In this document: piece by piece, positions 43,078 through 51,549 of the stretch
Layout: each line of letters starts with the position of its first letter
Position numbering within the stretch: the stretch's first letter is position 1
Source: Kluyvera ascorbata_C
GTDB lineage: Bacteria > Pseudomonadota > Gammaproteobacteria > Enterobacterales > Enterobacteriaceae
NCBI RefSeq assembly: GCF_044197065.1
Contig: NZ_JBIQOI010000001.1
Coordinates: 1,137,170 to 1,201,169, forward strand
Direction of reading: 5' to 3'
DNA: 64,000 nt
Made by a program: the position numbers and the translations under genes
The notes under the pieces: generated by a model
What the model saw: the letters and a program-made list of their open reading frames with translations, nothing else
Told to the model about the DNA's origin: nothing
Database searches by the model: none

Positions 43078-44334
43078 ATGAACTTCACCTCTGAATCGCA
43101 AAACAATTTACTGTGGCCTGACGATGGCACTAGCCGGATCCCGTTCTGGGCCTATACCCGCGACGATATTTACCAGCGCGAACTGGAGAAAATCTTCTAT
43201 GGCAAACACTGGTGCTATGTGGCGCTGGAAGCTGAAATCCCAGAACCGGGCGATTTTGTTCGCAGCGTGGTCGGCGAACGCTCGGTCATCGTGGTGCGCA
43301 ATCAGCAGGGTGAAATCAACGTGGTGGAGAACCTCTGTGCCCACCGCGGCATGCGCTTTTGCCGTGAAAAATCGGGAAATCGCAGCGATTTTGTCTGCCC
43401 ATATCACCAGTGGAACTACGACCTTGACGGTAATCTGCAGGGCGTGCCGTTCCGTCGAGGCGTGAAGCAGGACGGCAAAGTGAACGGTGGTATGCCGAAA
43501 GACTTCAACCCATCTGAGCACGGGCTAAAAAGACTCAACGTCGCCTGCCATAACGGCGTGGTGTTTGCCTCGTTCTCATTCGATGTCGAACCGCTGGAGC
43601 GCTATCTTGGGCCGGATATTCTGGCCTATTTCGAGCGCGTATTCAGCGGCCGCCCACTAAAGCTGCTGGGCTATAACCGCCAGCGCATTCCCGGCAACTG
43701 GAAGTTGATGCAGGAAAATATTAAAGATCCGTACCACGCGGGGTTGCTGCACACCTGGTTTGTCACCTTCGGTCTATGGCGCGCGGATAACCGCTCACAG
43801 CTGATAATGGACGATAAATACCGTCATGCGGCGATGATAAGCCGCAAAGGAAACGGCGGGAAAAGTGCGGTAACACAAGGGGTGAGCAGCTTTAAAGAAC
43901 AGATGCAGCTCAATGATTCCAGCTTCCTCGACGTGGTTGAAGAACCGTGGTGGAACGGCCCGACGGTGGTGATGATGACGCTGTTCCCAAGCCTGGTGAT
44001 TCAGCAGAACGTGAACTCGATGTCGGTACGTCATATCCAGCCGCGCGGGGCGAATGAGTTTGATTTTGTCTGGACTCACTTCGGTTTTGCCGATGATTCC
44101 GAGGAGATGACCCAACGCCGCCTGAAGCAGGCGAACCTGTTCGGCCCGGCCGGGTTTGTCTCCGCCGATGATGGCGAAGTGGTTGAATTTTCTCAGCAAG
44201 GACTACGCCAGAACCCTTCTCAACGCACTATCGCGGAAATGGGCGGCACCGGCTGTGAAAATACCGATCATATGGTTTCGGAAACCTTAATCCGCGGGAT
44301 GTACCACTATTGGCGCGGCGTGCTGGAGATTTAA
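43078..44334 (+). CDS. Aromatic-ring hydroxylating oxygenase large subunit (salicylate 5-hydroxylase NagG-like)
   Basis: 418-residue Rieske oxygenase alpha subunit. Rieske ligands: Cys87, His89 (CAHRGMRFC), Cys107 and His110 (CPYHQWNY). Mononuclear iron region: Asp217, His220 and His225 in NIKDPYHAGLLHTWF. The segment TFGLWRADNRSQ is close to NagG of salicylate 5-hydroxylase and to AndAc of anthranilate dioxygenase. Gene order (reductase, large, small, ferredoxin) equals nagAa-G-H-Ab, and a NagR-like regulator is divergent, so salicylate to gentisate is the favoured reaction; anthranilate remains possible. RBS AAAAGGAG. Confidence 0.85.
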   Translation: MNFTSESQNNLLWPDDGTSRIPFWAYTRDDIYQRELEKIFYGKHWCYVALEAEIPEPGDFVRSVVGERSVIVVRNQQGEINVVENLCAHRGMRFCREKSGNRSDFVCPYHQWNYDLDGNLQGVPFRRGVKQDGKVNGGMPKDFNPSEHGLKRLNVACHNGVVFASFSFDVEPLERYLGPDILAYFERVFSGRPLKLLGYNRQRIPGNWKLMQENIKDPYHAGLLHTWFVTFGLWRADNRSQLIMDDKYRHAAMISRKGNGGKSAVTQGVSSFKEQMQLNDSSFLDVVEEPWWNGPTVVMMTLFPSLVIQQNVNSMSVRHIQPRGANEFDFVWTHFGFADDSEEMTQRRLKQANLFGPAGFVSADDGEVVEFSQQGLRQNPSQRTIAEMGGTGCENTDHMVSETLIRGMYHYWRGVLEI

Positions 44335-44338
44335 AAAC

Positions 44339-44815
44339 ATGATGATTAACAGTGAAATCTGGCAGCAGTTGGTCACGCTGCAAACGGAATATAGCGATAT
44401 CGTAGACCGCGCCGAATGGGATAAATGGACCGAACTCTTCACCGATGACTGTGTGTATAAGGTTATCCCGCGCGAAAACTACGACCGCCATCTGCCGCTC
44501 TCCACCATTAATCTGGAGAGCAAAGGGATGCTGAAAGACAGGATCTACGGCGTGGCCGAGACGCTGTTCCACGATCCGTATTATCAGCGTCACGTGGTGG
44601 GGCTGCCGCATATAACGGCGATCACCGAGGAAGGGATTGTTGCGCGCACCCACTATGCCATTTTCCGTACCAAAGCGGACGGGCATAGCGAAGTATTCAA
44701 CGTGGGTTACTACCTGGATAACGTCGTACAAACGCCAGAAGGGCTGCGCTTTGCCAGCCGGCTGTGCATTTTCGACAGCGAACTGGTGCCTAACTCCTTA
44801 ATCTATCCAATCTGA
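44339..44815 (+). CDS. Aromatic-ring hydroxylating oxygenase small subunit (NagH-like)
   Basis: 158-residue beta subunit of the Rieske oxygenase, with the SnoaL/NTF2-like fold of this family (YSDIVDRAEWDKWTELFTDD, CVYKVIPRENYDRHLPLS, VGLPHITAITEEGIVARTHY). It assembles with the large subunit into the hexameric oxygenase. It begins 4 bp after the alpha stop (ATG 44339 or 44342), with GGAGATT overlapping the alpha end as Shine-Dalgarno. Confidence 0.86.
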   Translation: MMINSEIWQQLVTLQTEYSDIVDRAEWDKWTELFTDDCVYKVIPRENYDRHLPLSTINLESKGMLKDRIYGVAETLFHDPYYQRHVVGLPHITAITEEGIVARTHYAIFRTKADGHSEVFNVGYYLDNVVQTPEGLRFASRLCIFDSELVPNSLIYPI

Positions 44816-44824
44816 GGTGAGTAT

Positions 44825-45139
44825 ATGTCCGATAACTGGATTTTAGCCGCTGAACTCGCCGACTTGCCGGAAGATGATGTCATCGGCATTGACGTGAACG
44901 GTCATGATATTGCGTTGTACCGTACCGAAGATGGGGTATTTGCCAGCGCCAACCTTTGCTCTCACGGTAATGCGCGCTTGAGCGATGGTTTTCTGGAAGA
45001 TGGCGAAATTGAGTGTCCGTTGCATCAGGGGCGCTTTTGCATCAAAACCGGCAAGGCGATGTGTAGCCCGTTAACCGAAGGGATCGCCACCTATCCGGTG
45101 CAGATTGAGGGTGAGCAGGTCTACCTGAAATTTGCCTGA
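44825..45139 (+). CDS. Rieske-type ferredoxin of the oxygenase (NagAb-like)
   Basis: 104-residue Rieske ferredoxin. Ligands are Cys45 and His47 (LCSHGNARLSD) and Cys64 and His67 (CPLHQGRFCI). It shuttles electrons from the reductase at 42063 to the oxygenase. ATG follows GAGGTGAGTAT. It ends the operon; a strong hairpin comes three bases later. Confidence 0.9.
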   Translation: MSDNWILAAELADLPEDDVIGIDVNGHDIALYRTEDGVFASANLCSHGNARLSDGFLEDGEIECPLHQGRFCIKTGKAMCSPLTEGIATYPVQIEGEQVYLKFA

Positions 45140-45141
45140 TT

Positions 45142-45177
45142 ATTAATGCGGCCTGGCTTCCACCAGGCCGCATTAAT
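45142..45177. terminator. Strong bidirectional terminator hairpin
   Basis: Perfect inverted repeat ATTAATGCGGCCTGG / CCAGGCCGCATTAAT with a 6-base loop, between convergent ferredoxin and nitronate monooxygenase genes. The AT-rich ends of the stem can supply the U tract in both directions. Confidence 0.82.
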
Positions 45178-45183
45178 ATGGGC

Positions 45184-46161
45184 TTACGCCGTCAGTTGTT
45201 CCACGACGTCCGCTACGCTCATCACTCGGTGAATACCACCAATACCGGTTCCCAGCGCGACATAACCTTCATCGGTGTTGCCTTCCAGCATCCCCACGCG
45301 CAAACCGCGCAGGCCGCCCATGGTATGGGCAATTTCTTCCTTGCTGGCACCGGCTTTATCCATCTCAACCAGCGTTGACGTCAGCTTACCCGGCAGTGAA
45401 CGATAGTAATCGGGGAGGGTGCGGAACAGGTTCAGATCCAGACCATTGGCGTCGACAATCATTTCTTTAATCGACGACGGCACGCGGCTTTCTTCGGTAC
45501 TGATAAAGACGGAACCCGCGAATACGCCTTCTGCGCCCAGCGCATGTGCGGCGCGCGCCGTACGCTTATCCACAATCCCTCCGGCGGCCAGAACCGGGAC
45601 ACTTTCGACGGCGTCAGCAATCAGCGGCACGATAGAAAAGGTACCGAGCACCGTTGCCGGGAGCGTACCGCCTTCATCGAAGCCCGTTGCCACGATAATG
45701 TCCGCCCCAGCACGTTCAGCTTCTCGGCTGTTTTCAGGAGTCGGGTTGATATCGCGGTAGATAATCGTAATGCCAGCGGCTTTTAGCTCATTAAACAGCG
45801 CGGGGATAATCGCCCCCTCGCCATAACCGGTATACACCACCACTTTAACCGCTTCTTCTTTGATAACTTTAAGAATATCTGGCGTCCAGATATCGTTATC
45901 CGGGCTTGGGATCAGGTTCACACCAAAGGGTTTATCGGTCAGCATTTTGGTTTTACGTATCTCTTCACGCATTTTCTCTGCCGTTTCTTCCGGCGTAGAG
46001 ACCGCCGTTTCCGCCGTTAAGCCCGCGTTTGGCCCCAGCACGCCCAAGACACCGGCATTGCTGACGGCCGCGACTAGACGCGCGTCGGTGAGCCATGAGA
46101 GCGGCCCCTGAATCACAGGTTTTTCAATGCCGAGGATCTGGCTGATACGGTTATTTTTCAT
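45184..46161 (-). CDS. Nitronate monooxygenase / enoyl reductase-like FMN protein
   Basis: 325-residue TIM-barrel flavoprotein of the 2-nitropropane dioxygenase family. Typical segments: PVIQGPLSWLTDARLVAAVS at the start, GADIIVATGFDEGG with phosphate-binding residues, and VPVLAAGGIVDKRTARAAHA. Members oxidise nitronates such as propionate-3-nitronate; related proteins are enoyl-ACP reductases (FabK). It is divergent from a LysR gene whose operator overlaps the shared promoter. RBS AGGAAATAACATC. Confidence 0.83.
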   Translation of the reverse strand: MKNNRISQILGIEKPVIQGPLSWLTDARLVAAVSNAGVLGVLGPNAGLTAETAVSTPEETAEKMREEIRKTKMLTDKPFGVNLIPSPDNDIWTPDILKVIKEEAVKVVVYTGYGEGAIIPALFNELKAAGITIIYRDINPTPENSREAERAGADIIVATGFDEGGTLPATVLGTFSIVPLIADAVESVPVLAAGGIVDKRTARAAHALGAEGVFAGSVFISTEESRVPSSIKEMIVDANGLDLNLFRTLPDYYRSLPGKLTSTLVEMDKAGASKEEIAHTMGGLRGLRVGMLEGNTDEGYVALGTGIGGIHRVMSVADVVEQLTA

Positions 46162-46232
46162 GATGTTATTTCCTGGTTGCAGCGCAAAATGGCTGGTATG
46201 CGTGCAGTGTAGGCACCTTCATTATTCAGAAA

Positions 46233-46258
46233 AATAGTGAAAAATGTTCATCACTATT
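46233..46258. promoter_or_regulatory. Palindromic LysR operator between nitronate monooxygenase and LysR genes
   Basis: AATAGTGA (46233-46240) and TCACTATT (46251-46258) form a perfect 8-bp inverted repeat with a 10-bp spacer. A third partial copy (AATAGTGTCA) follows at about 46273. This is the usual arrangement of a LysR recognition and activation site. Confidence 0.6.
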
Positions 46259-46303
46259 ATTAAATAAATAACAATAGTGTCACGCGCCACAAAGGCAGTC
46301 CGT

Positions 46304-47203
46304 ATGCAGATGAATCTGTTTGAAAATATTAAGATTTTTATTGAAATTATTGATTCAGGCAGCTTCAGTAAGGCCGCTGAAAATTTGCAGTTGCACCGGC
46401 CAGCGGTTACCAAAGCCTTACAGCAGCTGGAAAAAGAGAGCGGGGTGAGACTATTGCAGCGCACCACCCGGCGGATTTATCTGACGCCGGAAGGCGAAGA
46501 GTTTTACCGCCGTAGCAAGCCGCTGTTGGCGCAGGCGGACGATCTGCTGACGTCGTTTGCGCCGGAAAAACCGTTACATGGTCAGCTACGCGTCGATATG
46601 CCCATCGCTTTTGCACGCCTGGTGGTGGTGCCGAAATTACCCCAGTTCTACGCCAAACATCCGAGTCTCGAAATCATCCTCAGCAGCTCTGACATGCGCC
46701 GGGATATGCTGCGCGATGGCCTGGACTGCGTGCTGCGCATGGGTGACCTTGACGATGGTGACTATGTAGCGCGACCGTTGGGGAATATCAAAATGACCAC
46801 CTGCGCCAGCCCCGAGTATCTGGCGCGATACGGTACACCAAAAACGTTGGACGACCTTCGGGTACATCACCAGGGGGTAAACTGGATTAACAGCAGCAGT
46901 CGGCAGATCATGCCATGGCGTTTTGAAACGGCAACGGGGACTGCGGAAATCGCGCTGCCGGGGAAACTTATCCTCGATAATTCCGAAGTGTATATCGCCG
47001 CCGGTATCGCAGGACTCGGTTTACTACAGGGTATGAATTTCTTTTTACAGCCCTATATCGACAATGGTCAGTTAGTTGAGGTGCTGCCAAATCATCCTTG
47101 CCCTCGGCGTCAGCTCTCGCTGATGTACCCACACCGACATCTGTCGCATAAGGTTCGCGTCTTTGCTGAATGGGTGGATAGCCTGCTGGATGATTTACGT
47201 TAG
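46304..47203 (+). CDS. LysR-family transcriptional regulator
   Basis: 299-residue LysR protein with HTH at residues 18-40 (SGSFSKAAENLQLHRPAVTK) and a complete effector domain ending VFAEWVDSLLDDL. It is clearly related to the truncated LysR at 37600. Start taken at ATG 46304 (a second ATG at 46310 and an upstream GTG at 46277 are possible). It is divergent from the nitronate monooxygenase gene and probably regulates it. Confidence 0.85.
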   Translation: MQMNLFENIKIFIEIIDSGSFSKAAENLQLHRPAVTKALQQLEKESGVRLLQRTTRRIYLTPEGEEFYRRSKPLLAQADDLLTSFAPEKPLHGQLRVDMPIAFARLVVVPKLPQFYAKHPSLEIILSSSDMRRDMLRDGLDCVLRMGDLDDGDYVARPLGNIKMTTCASPEYLARYGTPKTLDDLRVHHQGVNWINSSSRQIMPWRFETATGTAEIALPGKLILDNSEVYIAAGIAGLGLLQGMNFFLQPYIDNGQLVEVLPNHPCPRRQLSLMYPHRHLSHKVRVFAEWVDSLLDDLR

Positions 47204-47286
47204 CGGCGCGGACACATTTCGTTGTCTGACGAAGCATTGCTATTTCGTCGCTCTATAGTAGTCCCACTTATCTGGAGGAGACCACT

Positions 47287-47610
47287 ATGATTGCCGTACT
47301 GTTTGAAGCCAACGCCGTTGCTGAAAAGCAGGCCCGATATCTTGAACTTGCCGCCCAACTTCGTTCAGAACTCGACAACGTTGAAGGTTTTATTGCCATC
47401 GAACGCTTTCAGAGTTTGAGTACGGAAGGGAAAATTTTATCGCTCTCGTGGTGGGAAAATGAAGAAGCGGTGCTGGCGTGGAAACGGAACACGCTGCACC
47501 AGGCGGCGCAGCGAGAAGGACAACAAACGATTTTTGCTCACTACCGCATTCGGGTAGCTCAAGTGCTCCGTGAGTACTCATCTGATTCGAGGCATACCGC
47601 TCATGTATGA
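47287..47610 (+). CDS. Antibiotic biosynthesis monooxygenase (ABM) domain protein
   Basis: 107-residue ferredoxin-like ABM-domain protein (FIAIERFQSL, LSLSWWENEEAVLAWKRNTL, HQAAQREGQQ). Such small proteins are cofactor-less quinol oxygenases or heme-degrading-like enzymes; the substrate cannot be read here. A strong Shine-Dalgarno (GGAGGAGACCACT) precedes ATG. It overlaps the next gene by 8 bp, forming a three-gene operon with the ACT-domain and ArsR genes. Confidence 0.8.
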   Translation: MIAVLFEANAVAEKQARYLELAAQLRSELDNVEGFIAIERFQSLSTEGKILSLSWWENEEAVLAWKRNTLHQAAQREGQQTIFAHYRIRVAQVLREYSSDSRHTAHV

Positions 47611-47986
47611 TATCCACGTTATACTGCGTAATATTCCCGGTGAGCTGGCGCGTTTAGGCTCTACGCTGGGGGAAAATGGCATAGGGCTTGAAGGCGGCGG
47701 CGTTTTTAGCATTGGTCACGAATCCCATGCGCATTTTCTGGTCAACGACGGCGAGCGGGCTCGGGCAGTACTTGAGGCCGCGGGGATGCGCGTTAGCGCG
47801 GTAAGTGAACCGCTTATCCGGCGATTGAAGCAGGAGCGCCCCGGAGAACTGGGCAATATAGCTTCCGCGCTGTCCGAACACGGTATCAGTATCCGCGTAC
47901 AATACAGCGATCATGCCAATCGACTAATTCTGCTAACCGATAATAACGAGCTTGCCGCTCAAGTCACCGGACAATGGGATGAATAA
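47603..47986 (+). CDS. ACT-domain protein (tandem ACT-like repeats)
   Basis: 127-residue protein of two ACT-like halves: YDIHVILRNIPGELARLGST with ENGIGLEGGGVFS, and ERPGELGNIASALSEHGISI with VQYSDHANRLIL. ACT domains bind amino acids or other small ligands. There is no attached catalytic or DNA-binding domain. It overlaps both neighbours by 8 bp, so it is translated together with the ABM and ArsR genes and may sense a ligand for them. Function unknown. Confidence 0.7.
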   Translation: MYDIHVILRNIPGELARLGSTLGENGIGLEGGGVFSIGHESHAHFLVNDGERARAVLEAAGMRVSAVSEPLIRRLKQERPGELGNIASALSEHGISIRVQYSDHANRLILLTDNNELAAQVTGQWDE

Positions 47987-48692
47987 ACCGCTTAACATCG
48001 CTCCGGCCAACGCTGATGGCAACACCCTCGAAAGCAGCATGTCAGAAGTAGCCGCCGCGATTGCCGATCCGTCAAGGGTCAGTATGCTGTGCGCGTTGAT
48101 GGATGGTAGGGCGTGGACGGCAACCGAGTTGAGTACCGTCGCGGATATTGCCCCATCAACCGCCAGCGCCCATCTGGCAAAATTAGTGCAGGGGCAATTG
48201 ATTAGTTGTTTATCTCAGGGGCGTCACCGCTATTACCGTCTGGCCGGGAACGAGATTGCGACACTGCTGGAGACGCTGATGGGCGTATCCATGCGGGCAA
48301 AACCGGCACGAACTATCACGACGCCGGTGCATTTACGTAAAGCGCGAACCTGCTACGATCATCTGGCCGGCGACGTTGCCGTCCGGCTCTATACATTCAT
48401 GCAGGAAAAGGGCTGGTTTACGGCGGAAGGGACTGAGCTTTCTGCGGTGGGATTAGCCGGTTTTCAGCAAATAGGCGCCACGCTTAATCCACTAACCCGG
48501 CGCAAAACGGTCTGCGCCTGTCTGGACTGGAGCGAACGACGGCCGCATCTTGGTGGCAACGCTGGTGCGGCATTATTGGCGGCTTTCGAACATCATGGCT
48601 GGGTTGAACGGATTGCTGGCTACCGGGAAGTACGCTTTACCGATGCGGGAAGAAGGGCGCTGGCAAAAAATTTTGCCATCACCCTTACCTGA
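47979..48692 (+). CDS. ArsR-type winged-helix regulator
   Basis: 237-residue regulator with an N-terminal ArsR HTH (AIADPSRVSMLCALMDGRAW, TVADIAPSTASAHLAKL, CLSQGRHRYYRLA) and a C-terminal extension. It contains cysteines (KTVCACLDWSERRPHLGGNA) that could sense metal or redox state, but no clear metal motif is visible. It begins inside the ACT gene end. It closes the ABM-ACT-ArsR operon and likely autoregulates it. Confidence 0.8.
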   Translation: MNKPLNIAPANADGNTLESSMSEVAAAIADPSRVSMLCALMDGRAWTATELSTVADIAPSTASAHLAKLVQGQLISCLSQGRHRYYRLAGNEIATLLETLMGVSMRAKPARTITTPVHLRKARTCYDHLAGDVAVRLYTFMQEKGWFTAEGTELSAVGLAGFQQIGATLNPLTRRKTVCACLDWSERRPHLGGNAGAALLAAFEHHGWVERIAGYREVRFTDAGRRALAKNFAITLT

Positions 48693-48705
48693 CATCTTCC
48701 GTTCA

Positions 48706-49464
48706 CTACGATTTACGTTGCGCCACCATAAAGAGGCGAGGGAATGCCAGCAATATCCGGCCATCTTGCTGTACCGGATAATGTTCCTGTAGCCGTTGAT
48801 GATAACGCGCTAAAAATTGCTGCTTCTGCGCTTCATCCAGATCCTGCAGCCACGGCCGCAACCCGGTGGCGCTAACCCAATCGATAATCGCCTGGTGCGA
48901 ATTCATTTTGTGATAGTAGGTCGTACGCCAGATATCGACCTCACATCCCGCCTGACTCAAAATATCATAGTAGCGATGAACGCTCGGTAGCGGGTCGCGG
49001 CCGCGATTAGGATAGCCTTGCTCTTTTGCCACTTCACGCATCAAAACATGCGAGGGTTCTTCCCAGTTATACGGCATTTGAACGGCCAGAAAACCGTTAT
49101 ATTTCAGCAGGCTGATAAGTTCAGGAAGCAGTTCGTCGTGATTCGAAATCCACTGTAACGAGGCATTGGCATAAATCAGATCCGGCGGTGTTGCTGGCTG
49201 AAGAGAGCGTATATCCGCTTCAATAAAATGGCATTTGGGTAATGCGTTTCGGGCTTCATTTAGCATCGCGGGAGAAGTATCGATACCGGTAATGGCTGCA
49301 TCTGGCCAGCGTTGATAAAGCAGGGCCGTGCTGTTGCCCGGCCCGCAGCCAAGATCGAGAGCCGAAGCAACATCTTTGAGCGGAATACGCGCCAACAGTT
49401 CAGCGGCGGGGCGTGAGCGTTCTGCACCGAACTGCATATACAGCGTTGGGTTCCAGTCGGACAT
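48706..49464 (-). CDS. tam: Trans-aconitate 2-methyltransferase
   Basis: 252-residue SAM-dependent methyltransferase, the same length as E. coli Tam and strongly similar (LDLGCGPGNSTALLYQRWPD, LIYANASLQWISNHDELLPE, SQAGCEVDIWRTTYYHKMNS). It methyl-esterifies trans-aconitate, limiting its inhibition of aconitase. It is convergent with the ArsR operon (13 bp apart). Confidence 0.93.
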   Translation of the reverse strand: MSDWNPTLYMQFGAERSRPAAELLARIPLKDVASALDLGCGPGNSTALLYQRWPDAAITGIDTSPAMLNEARNALPKCHFIEADIRSLQPATPPDLIYANASLQWISNHDELLPELISLLKYNGFLAVQMPYNWEEPSHVLMREVAKEQGYPNRGRDPLPSVHRYYDILSQAGCEVDIWRTTYYHKMNSHQAIIDWVSATGLRPWLQDLDEAQKQQFLARYHQRLQEHYPVQQDGRILLAFPRLFMVAQRKS

Positions 49465-49538
49465 GTCGATTATCCTTAGGCGTTGTTAGGTAAGTAGTTT
49501 ATGGGATATGTTATTTCGATGTTAATAAGGAATATTCC

Positions 49539-50276
49539 ATGAAAACACGCTTCCCGTCCAGATTAGTTTCTGGCGATTTAATTGCGATAACCGCGCCATC
49601 GTCGGGCGTTCCTGCGCATCGCCATGCCCGGCTTGATCTGGCCATTAATGCCTTAAAATCCAAAGGATTCAGGGTTATCGAAGGCCAGTGTTTGCGTTCG
49701 CAGCATAAGAATAAGAGTGCGGATAAAGCAGTGCGGGCAAGTGAGCTAATGCAGTTTCTGTGCGACCCTGAGGTCAAAGCCGTGATGCCACCCTGGGGAG
49801 GCGATCTGGCCATCGAACTGTTAGAACACATTGATTTCGATAAATTAAAAGCGGTTGAGCCAAAGTGGTTTTCAGGCTTTTCAGACCTGACAACGCTGCA
49901 TTTCCCGCTGACCACCTTAAGCGGCTGGGCCACAGCGCATGGCCCAAACCTTATGGAGCTCGGCGCCACAGTACTGGATGAAACCACAGGTGGCATCTGG
50001 GCGGTGCTGGAGAGCGAACGTGGTAGTACGGTCACTCAGTATGCGTCAGCACAGTATCAGGTTGAGGAGAACCAGTGGGGAGCAGAATCCGACGCCGGGT
50101 TTAATCTGACCCAGGAAACAGCGTGGAAACGCCTTGATGGAAAAAGTGGAAAAATCACGTTCAGTGGTCGATTGATCGGCGGATGTCTGGACATCATCGG
50201 CAGGATAGCCGGAACCCAATTCGGCAGTATTGAACCGTTTAAAAAACAGAGCGCTGGCGATGGCGTCATTCTTTAG
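49539..50276 (+). pseudogene. S66 (LD-carboxypeptidase/MccF-like) peptidase, C-terminally truncated
   Basis: 245 codons align with the first two thirds of S66 serine peptidases (about 330-350 residues): LVSGDLIAITAPSSGVPAH, CDPEVKAVMPPWGGDLAIEL, and the nucleophile region WFSGFSDLTTLHFPL. The frame stops after DGVIL, exactly where intact proteins continue with the LED segment carrying the catalytic Glu, and the His near the C-terminus is also missing. It is therefore probably inactive. The following bases (50277-50500) do not encode the lost part in any frame, so the 3' end was replaced rather than point-mutated. Confidence 0.72.
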
Positions 50277-50505
50277 GCAGAAGTTGGTAGTAGAAAACGT
50301 CCATATAATTACGCATGCTGAGGAAGGCGTATCCAAAAATTGAAAACGGTACCGCGCTTGCAGTTGATCTACACGTCTGTTGGATAGTTGGCACCAGCGC
50401 GTAGTAGACGGTAAGGTGAAAACTACGTAATCGTCCAATTTGATGGCCGCATACTTTGCGCAGCCTTAAAGCTTAGGAATAATAAACATGGAAATGGAGG
50501 AATAG
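50277..50505. other. Junction region without recognisable gene
   Basis: About 230 bp following the truncated S66 gene. It contains no homologous continuation of that gene. A minus-strand frame crosses it into the pseudogene but shows no recognisable domain. It likely marks a recombination boundary. Confidence 0.5.
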
Positions 50506-50970
50506 ATGTCAGGAAATACAGTAACTGCGCACAATGCCTGGAGGAAGGGACTTAAAAAATTTGCGCTCTGCAAGTATGTCAATATTTTTGCCTTGCTGAT
50601 GTTTGTGAGCGGTATTTTATGCAACATGGTCGGAAATGCCGAAAAGTATGTTGCATGTGTGAACGTTATTTTTTGCCTATGGGCGTTCAGTTACCTTCGC
50701 GCTAAAAGTAATAAAATAGATTTAGACTGGTGGTACGTTGTTTTACCGCTGATCTACGCTTTTTTTGATGCAGTAAAATCCTATCTAAAAAATCCTGGGA
50801 GTCTGCAAGATATTGCAGTTGGGGTAGCCCTGGGTATCCTTGGAGCGATAATAATTGTAGCCATCACTTACGGTAGCAAACTCAATAAGCTCTCTGATAA
50901 AGCTGACTATATCTTTATTGGTTTAGTCTTTGTAACTATGACGGCCGCAGGGATACTCATATACAGGTAG
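50506..50970 (+). CDS. Hypothetical membrane protein
   Basis: 154-residue protein with four to five hydrophobic helices (YVNIFALLMFVSGILCNMV, ACVNVIFCLWAFSYLRA, WWYVVLPLIYAFFDAV, AVGVALGILGAIIIVAITY, FIGLVFVTMTAAGILIY). ATG 50506 has a strong Shine-Dalgarno (GGAGGAATAG). It is AT-richer than its surroundings and lies next to a broken gene, which suggests horizontal acquisition. I recognise no family. Confidence 0.65.
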   Translation: MSGNTVTAHNAWRKGLKKFALCKYVNIFALLMFVSGILCNMVGNAEKYVACVNVIFCLWAFSYLRAKSNKIDLDWWYVVLPLIYAFFDAVKSYLKNPGSLQDIAVGVALGILGAIIIVAITYGSKLNKLSDKADYIFIGLVFVTMTAAGILIYR

Positions 50971-51015
50971 AGGGTGAAGTGGTGGTGTAAGTATCCCGGT
51001 AAAACGAACCATTGA

Positions 51016-51210
51016 ATGGCAAGAACAGTGAAACAAATTGAGCATCAGCTTGTGCAGGCTCGTCGTGAACGAGATGCCTGGCAAAAGAATCGTGGTGGAA
51101 GCCATCATGACCAAATGGCGAGTTTGTTAGTTTCCGCACTGGAGAAAGAGCTTTCAGAGGCACTGAACGACCAGGGCAATCATGACCACAAAACGCCGGA
51201 TTCTGCCTGA
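51016..51210 (+). CDS. Hypothetical small charged protein
   Basis: 64 codons: MARTVKQIEHQLVQARRERD followed by a hydrophilic, probably coiled-coil segment (LVSALEKELSEAL) and a His-rich tail. There is no clear Shine-Dalgarno. It may be a real small gene co-transcribed with the membrane protein 45 bp upstream, or a chance ORF. Confidence 0.4.
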   Translation: MARTVKQIEHQLVQARRERDAWQKNRGGSHHDQMASLLVSALEKELSEALNDQGNHDHKTPDSA

Positions 51211-51370
51211 CTCTACGTTGGTGCGCATAATGTATATTATGTTAAATTAATTATAAAGGATCTTTACGTCACCGCTCGTGGTTTGTAAGCACACCCGTTT
51301 TGGTTCCACACACGTTGTTATCTATGAGCAATCTCCTTCCCTGCCGTATGTTGCCCATTTCTCCAGAGAT

Positions 51371-51395
51371 AAAAAAACCCGGCTCAGGCCGGGTT
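51371..51395 (-). terminator. Rho-independent terminator of the guanidine operon
   Basis: On the minus strand AACCCGGC-CTGA-GCCGGG is followed by seven Ts. The 7-bp GC stem and U tract are typical. It lies about 155 bp beyond the carboxylase stop codon. Confidence 0.8.
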
Positions 51396-51435
51396 GATAT
51401 GACTATCTGGTGCCGGAAGCAGCCAGGTTAATGAC

Positions 51436-51538
51436 AGGCAATTACATCCAATGTAATTAAAAACTATTGCCTATCAGTATAGAGATTGATTTGAATCGCA
51501 AACCCCTGATGGCTAAACAGGCTAATTCAGCCATCAGG
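51436..51538. other. Hairpin-rich 3' region after the carboxylase gene
   Basis: Just past the carboxylase stop, CCTGATGGCT (51505-51514) pairs perfectly with AGCCATCAGG (51529-51538). Further on, AGGCAAT/ATTGCCT (51436-51472) encloses ATTACAT/ATGTAAT. Together with the terminator these fill the 51211-51549 gap; no gene is seen there. Confidence 0.55.
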
Positions 51539-51549
51539 CATGAAATACA

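Noticed and set aside
50046..50438. 130-codon minus-strand frame across the S66 pseudogene end
   Set aside because: More than half is antisense of the S66 gene and the remainder has no recognisable domain or ribosome site.
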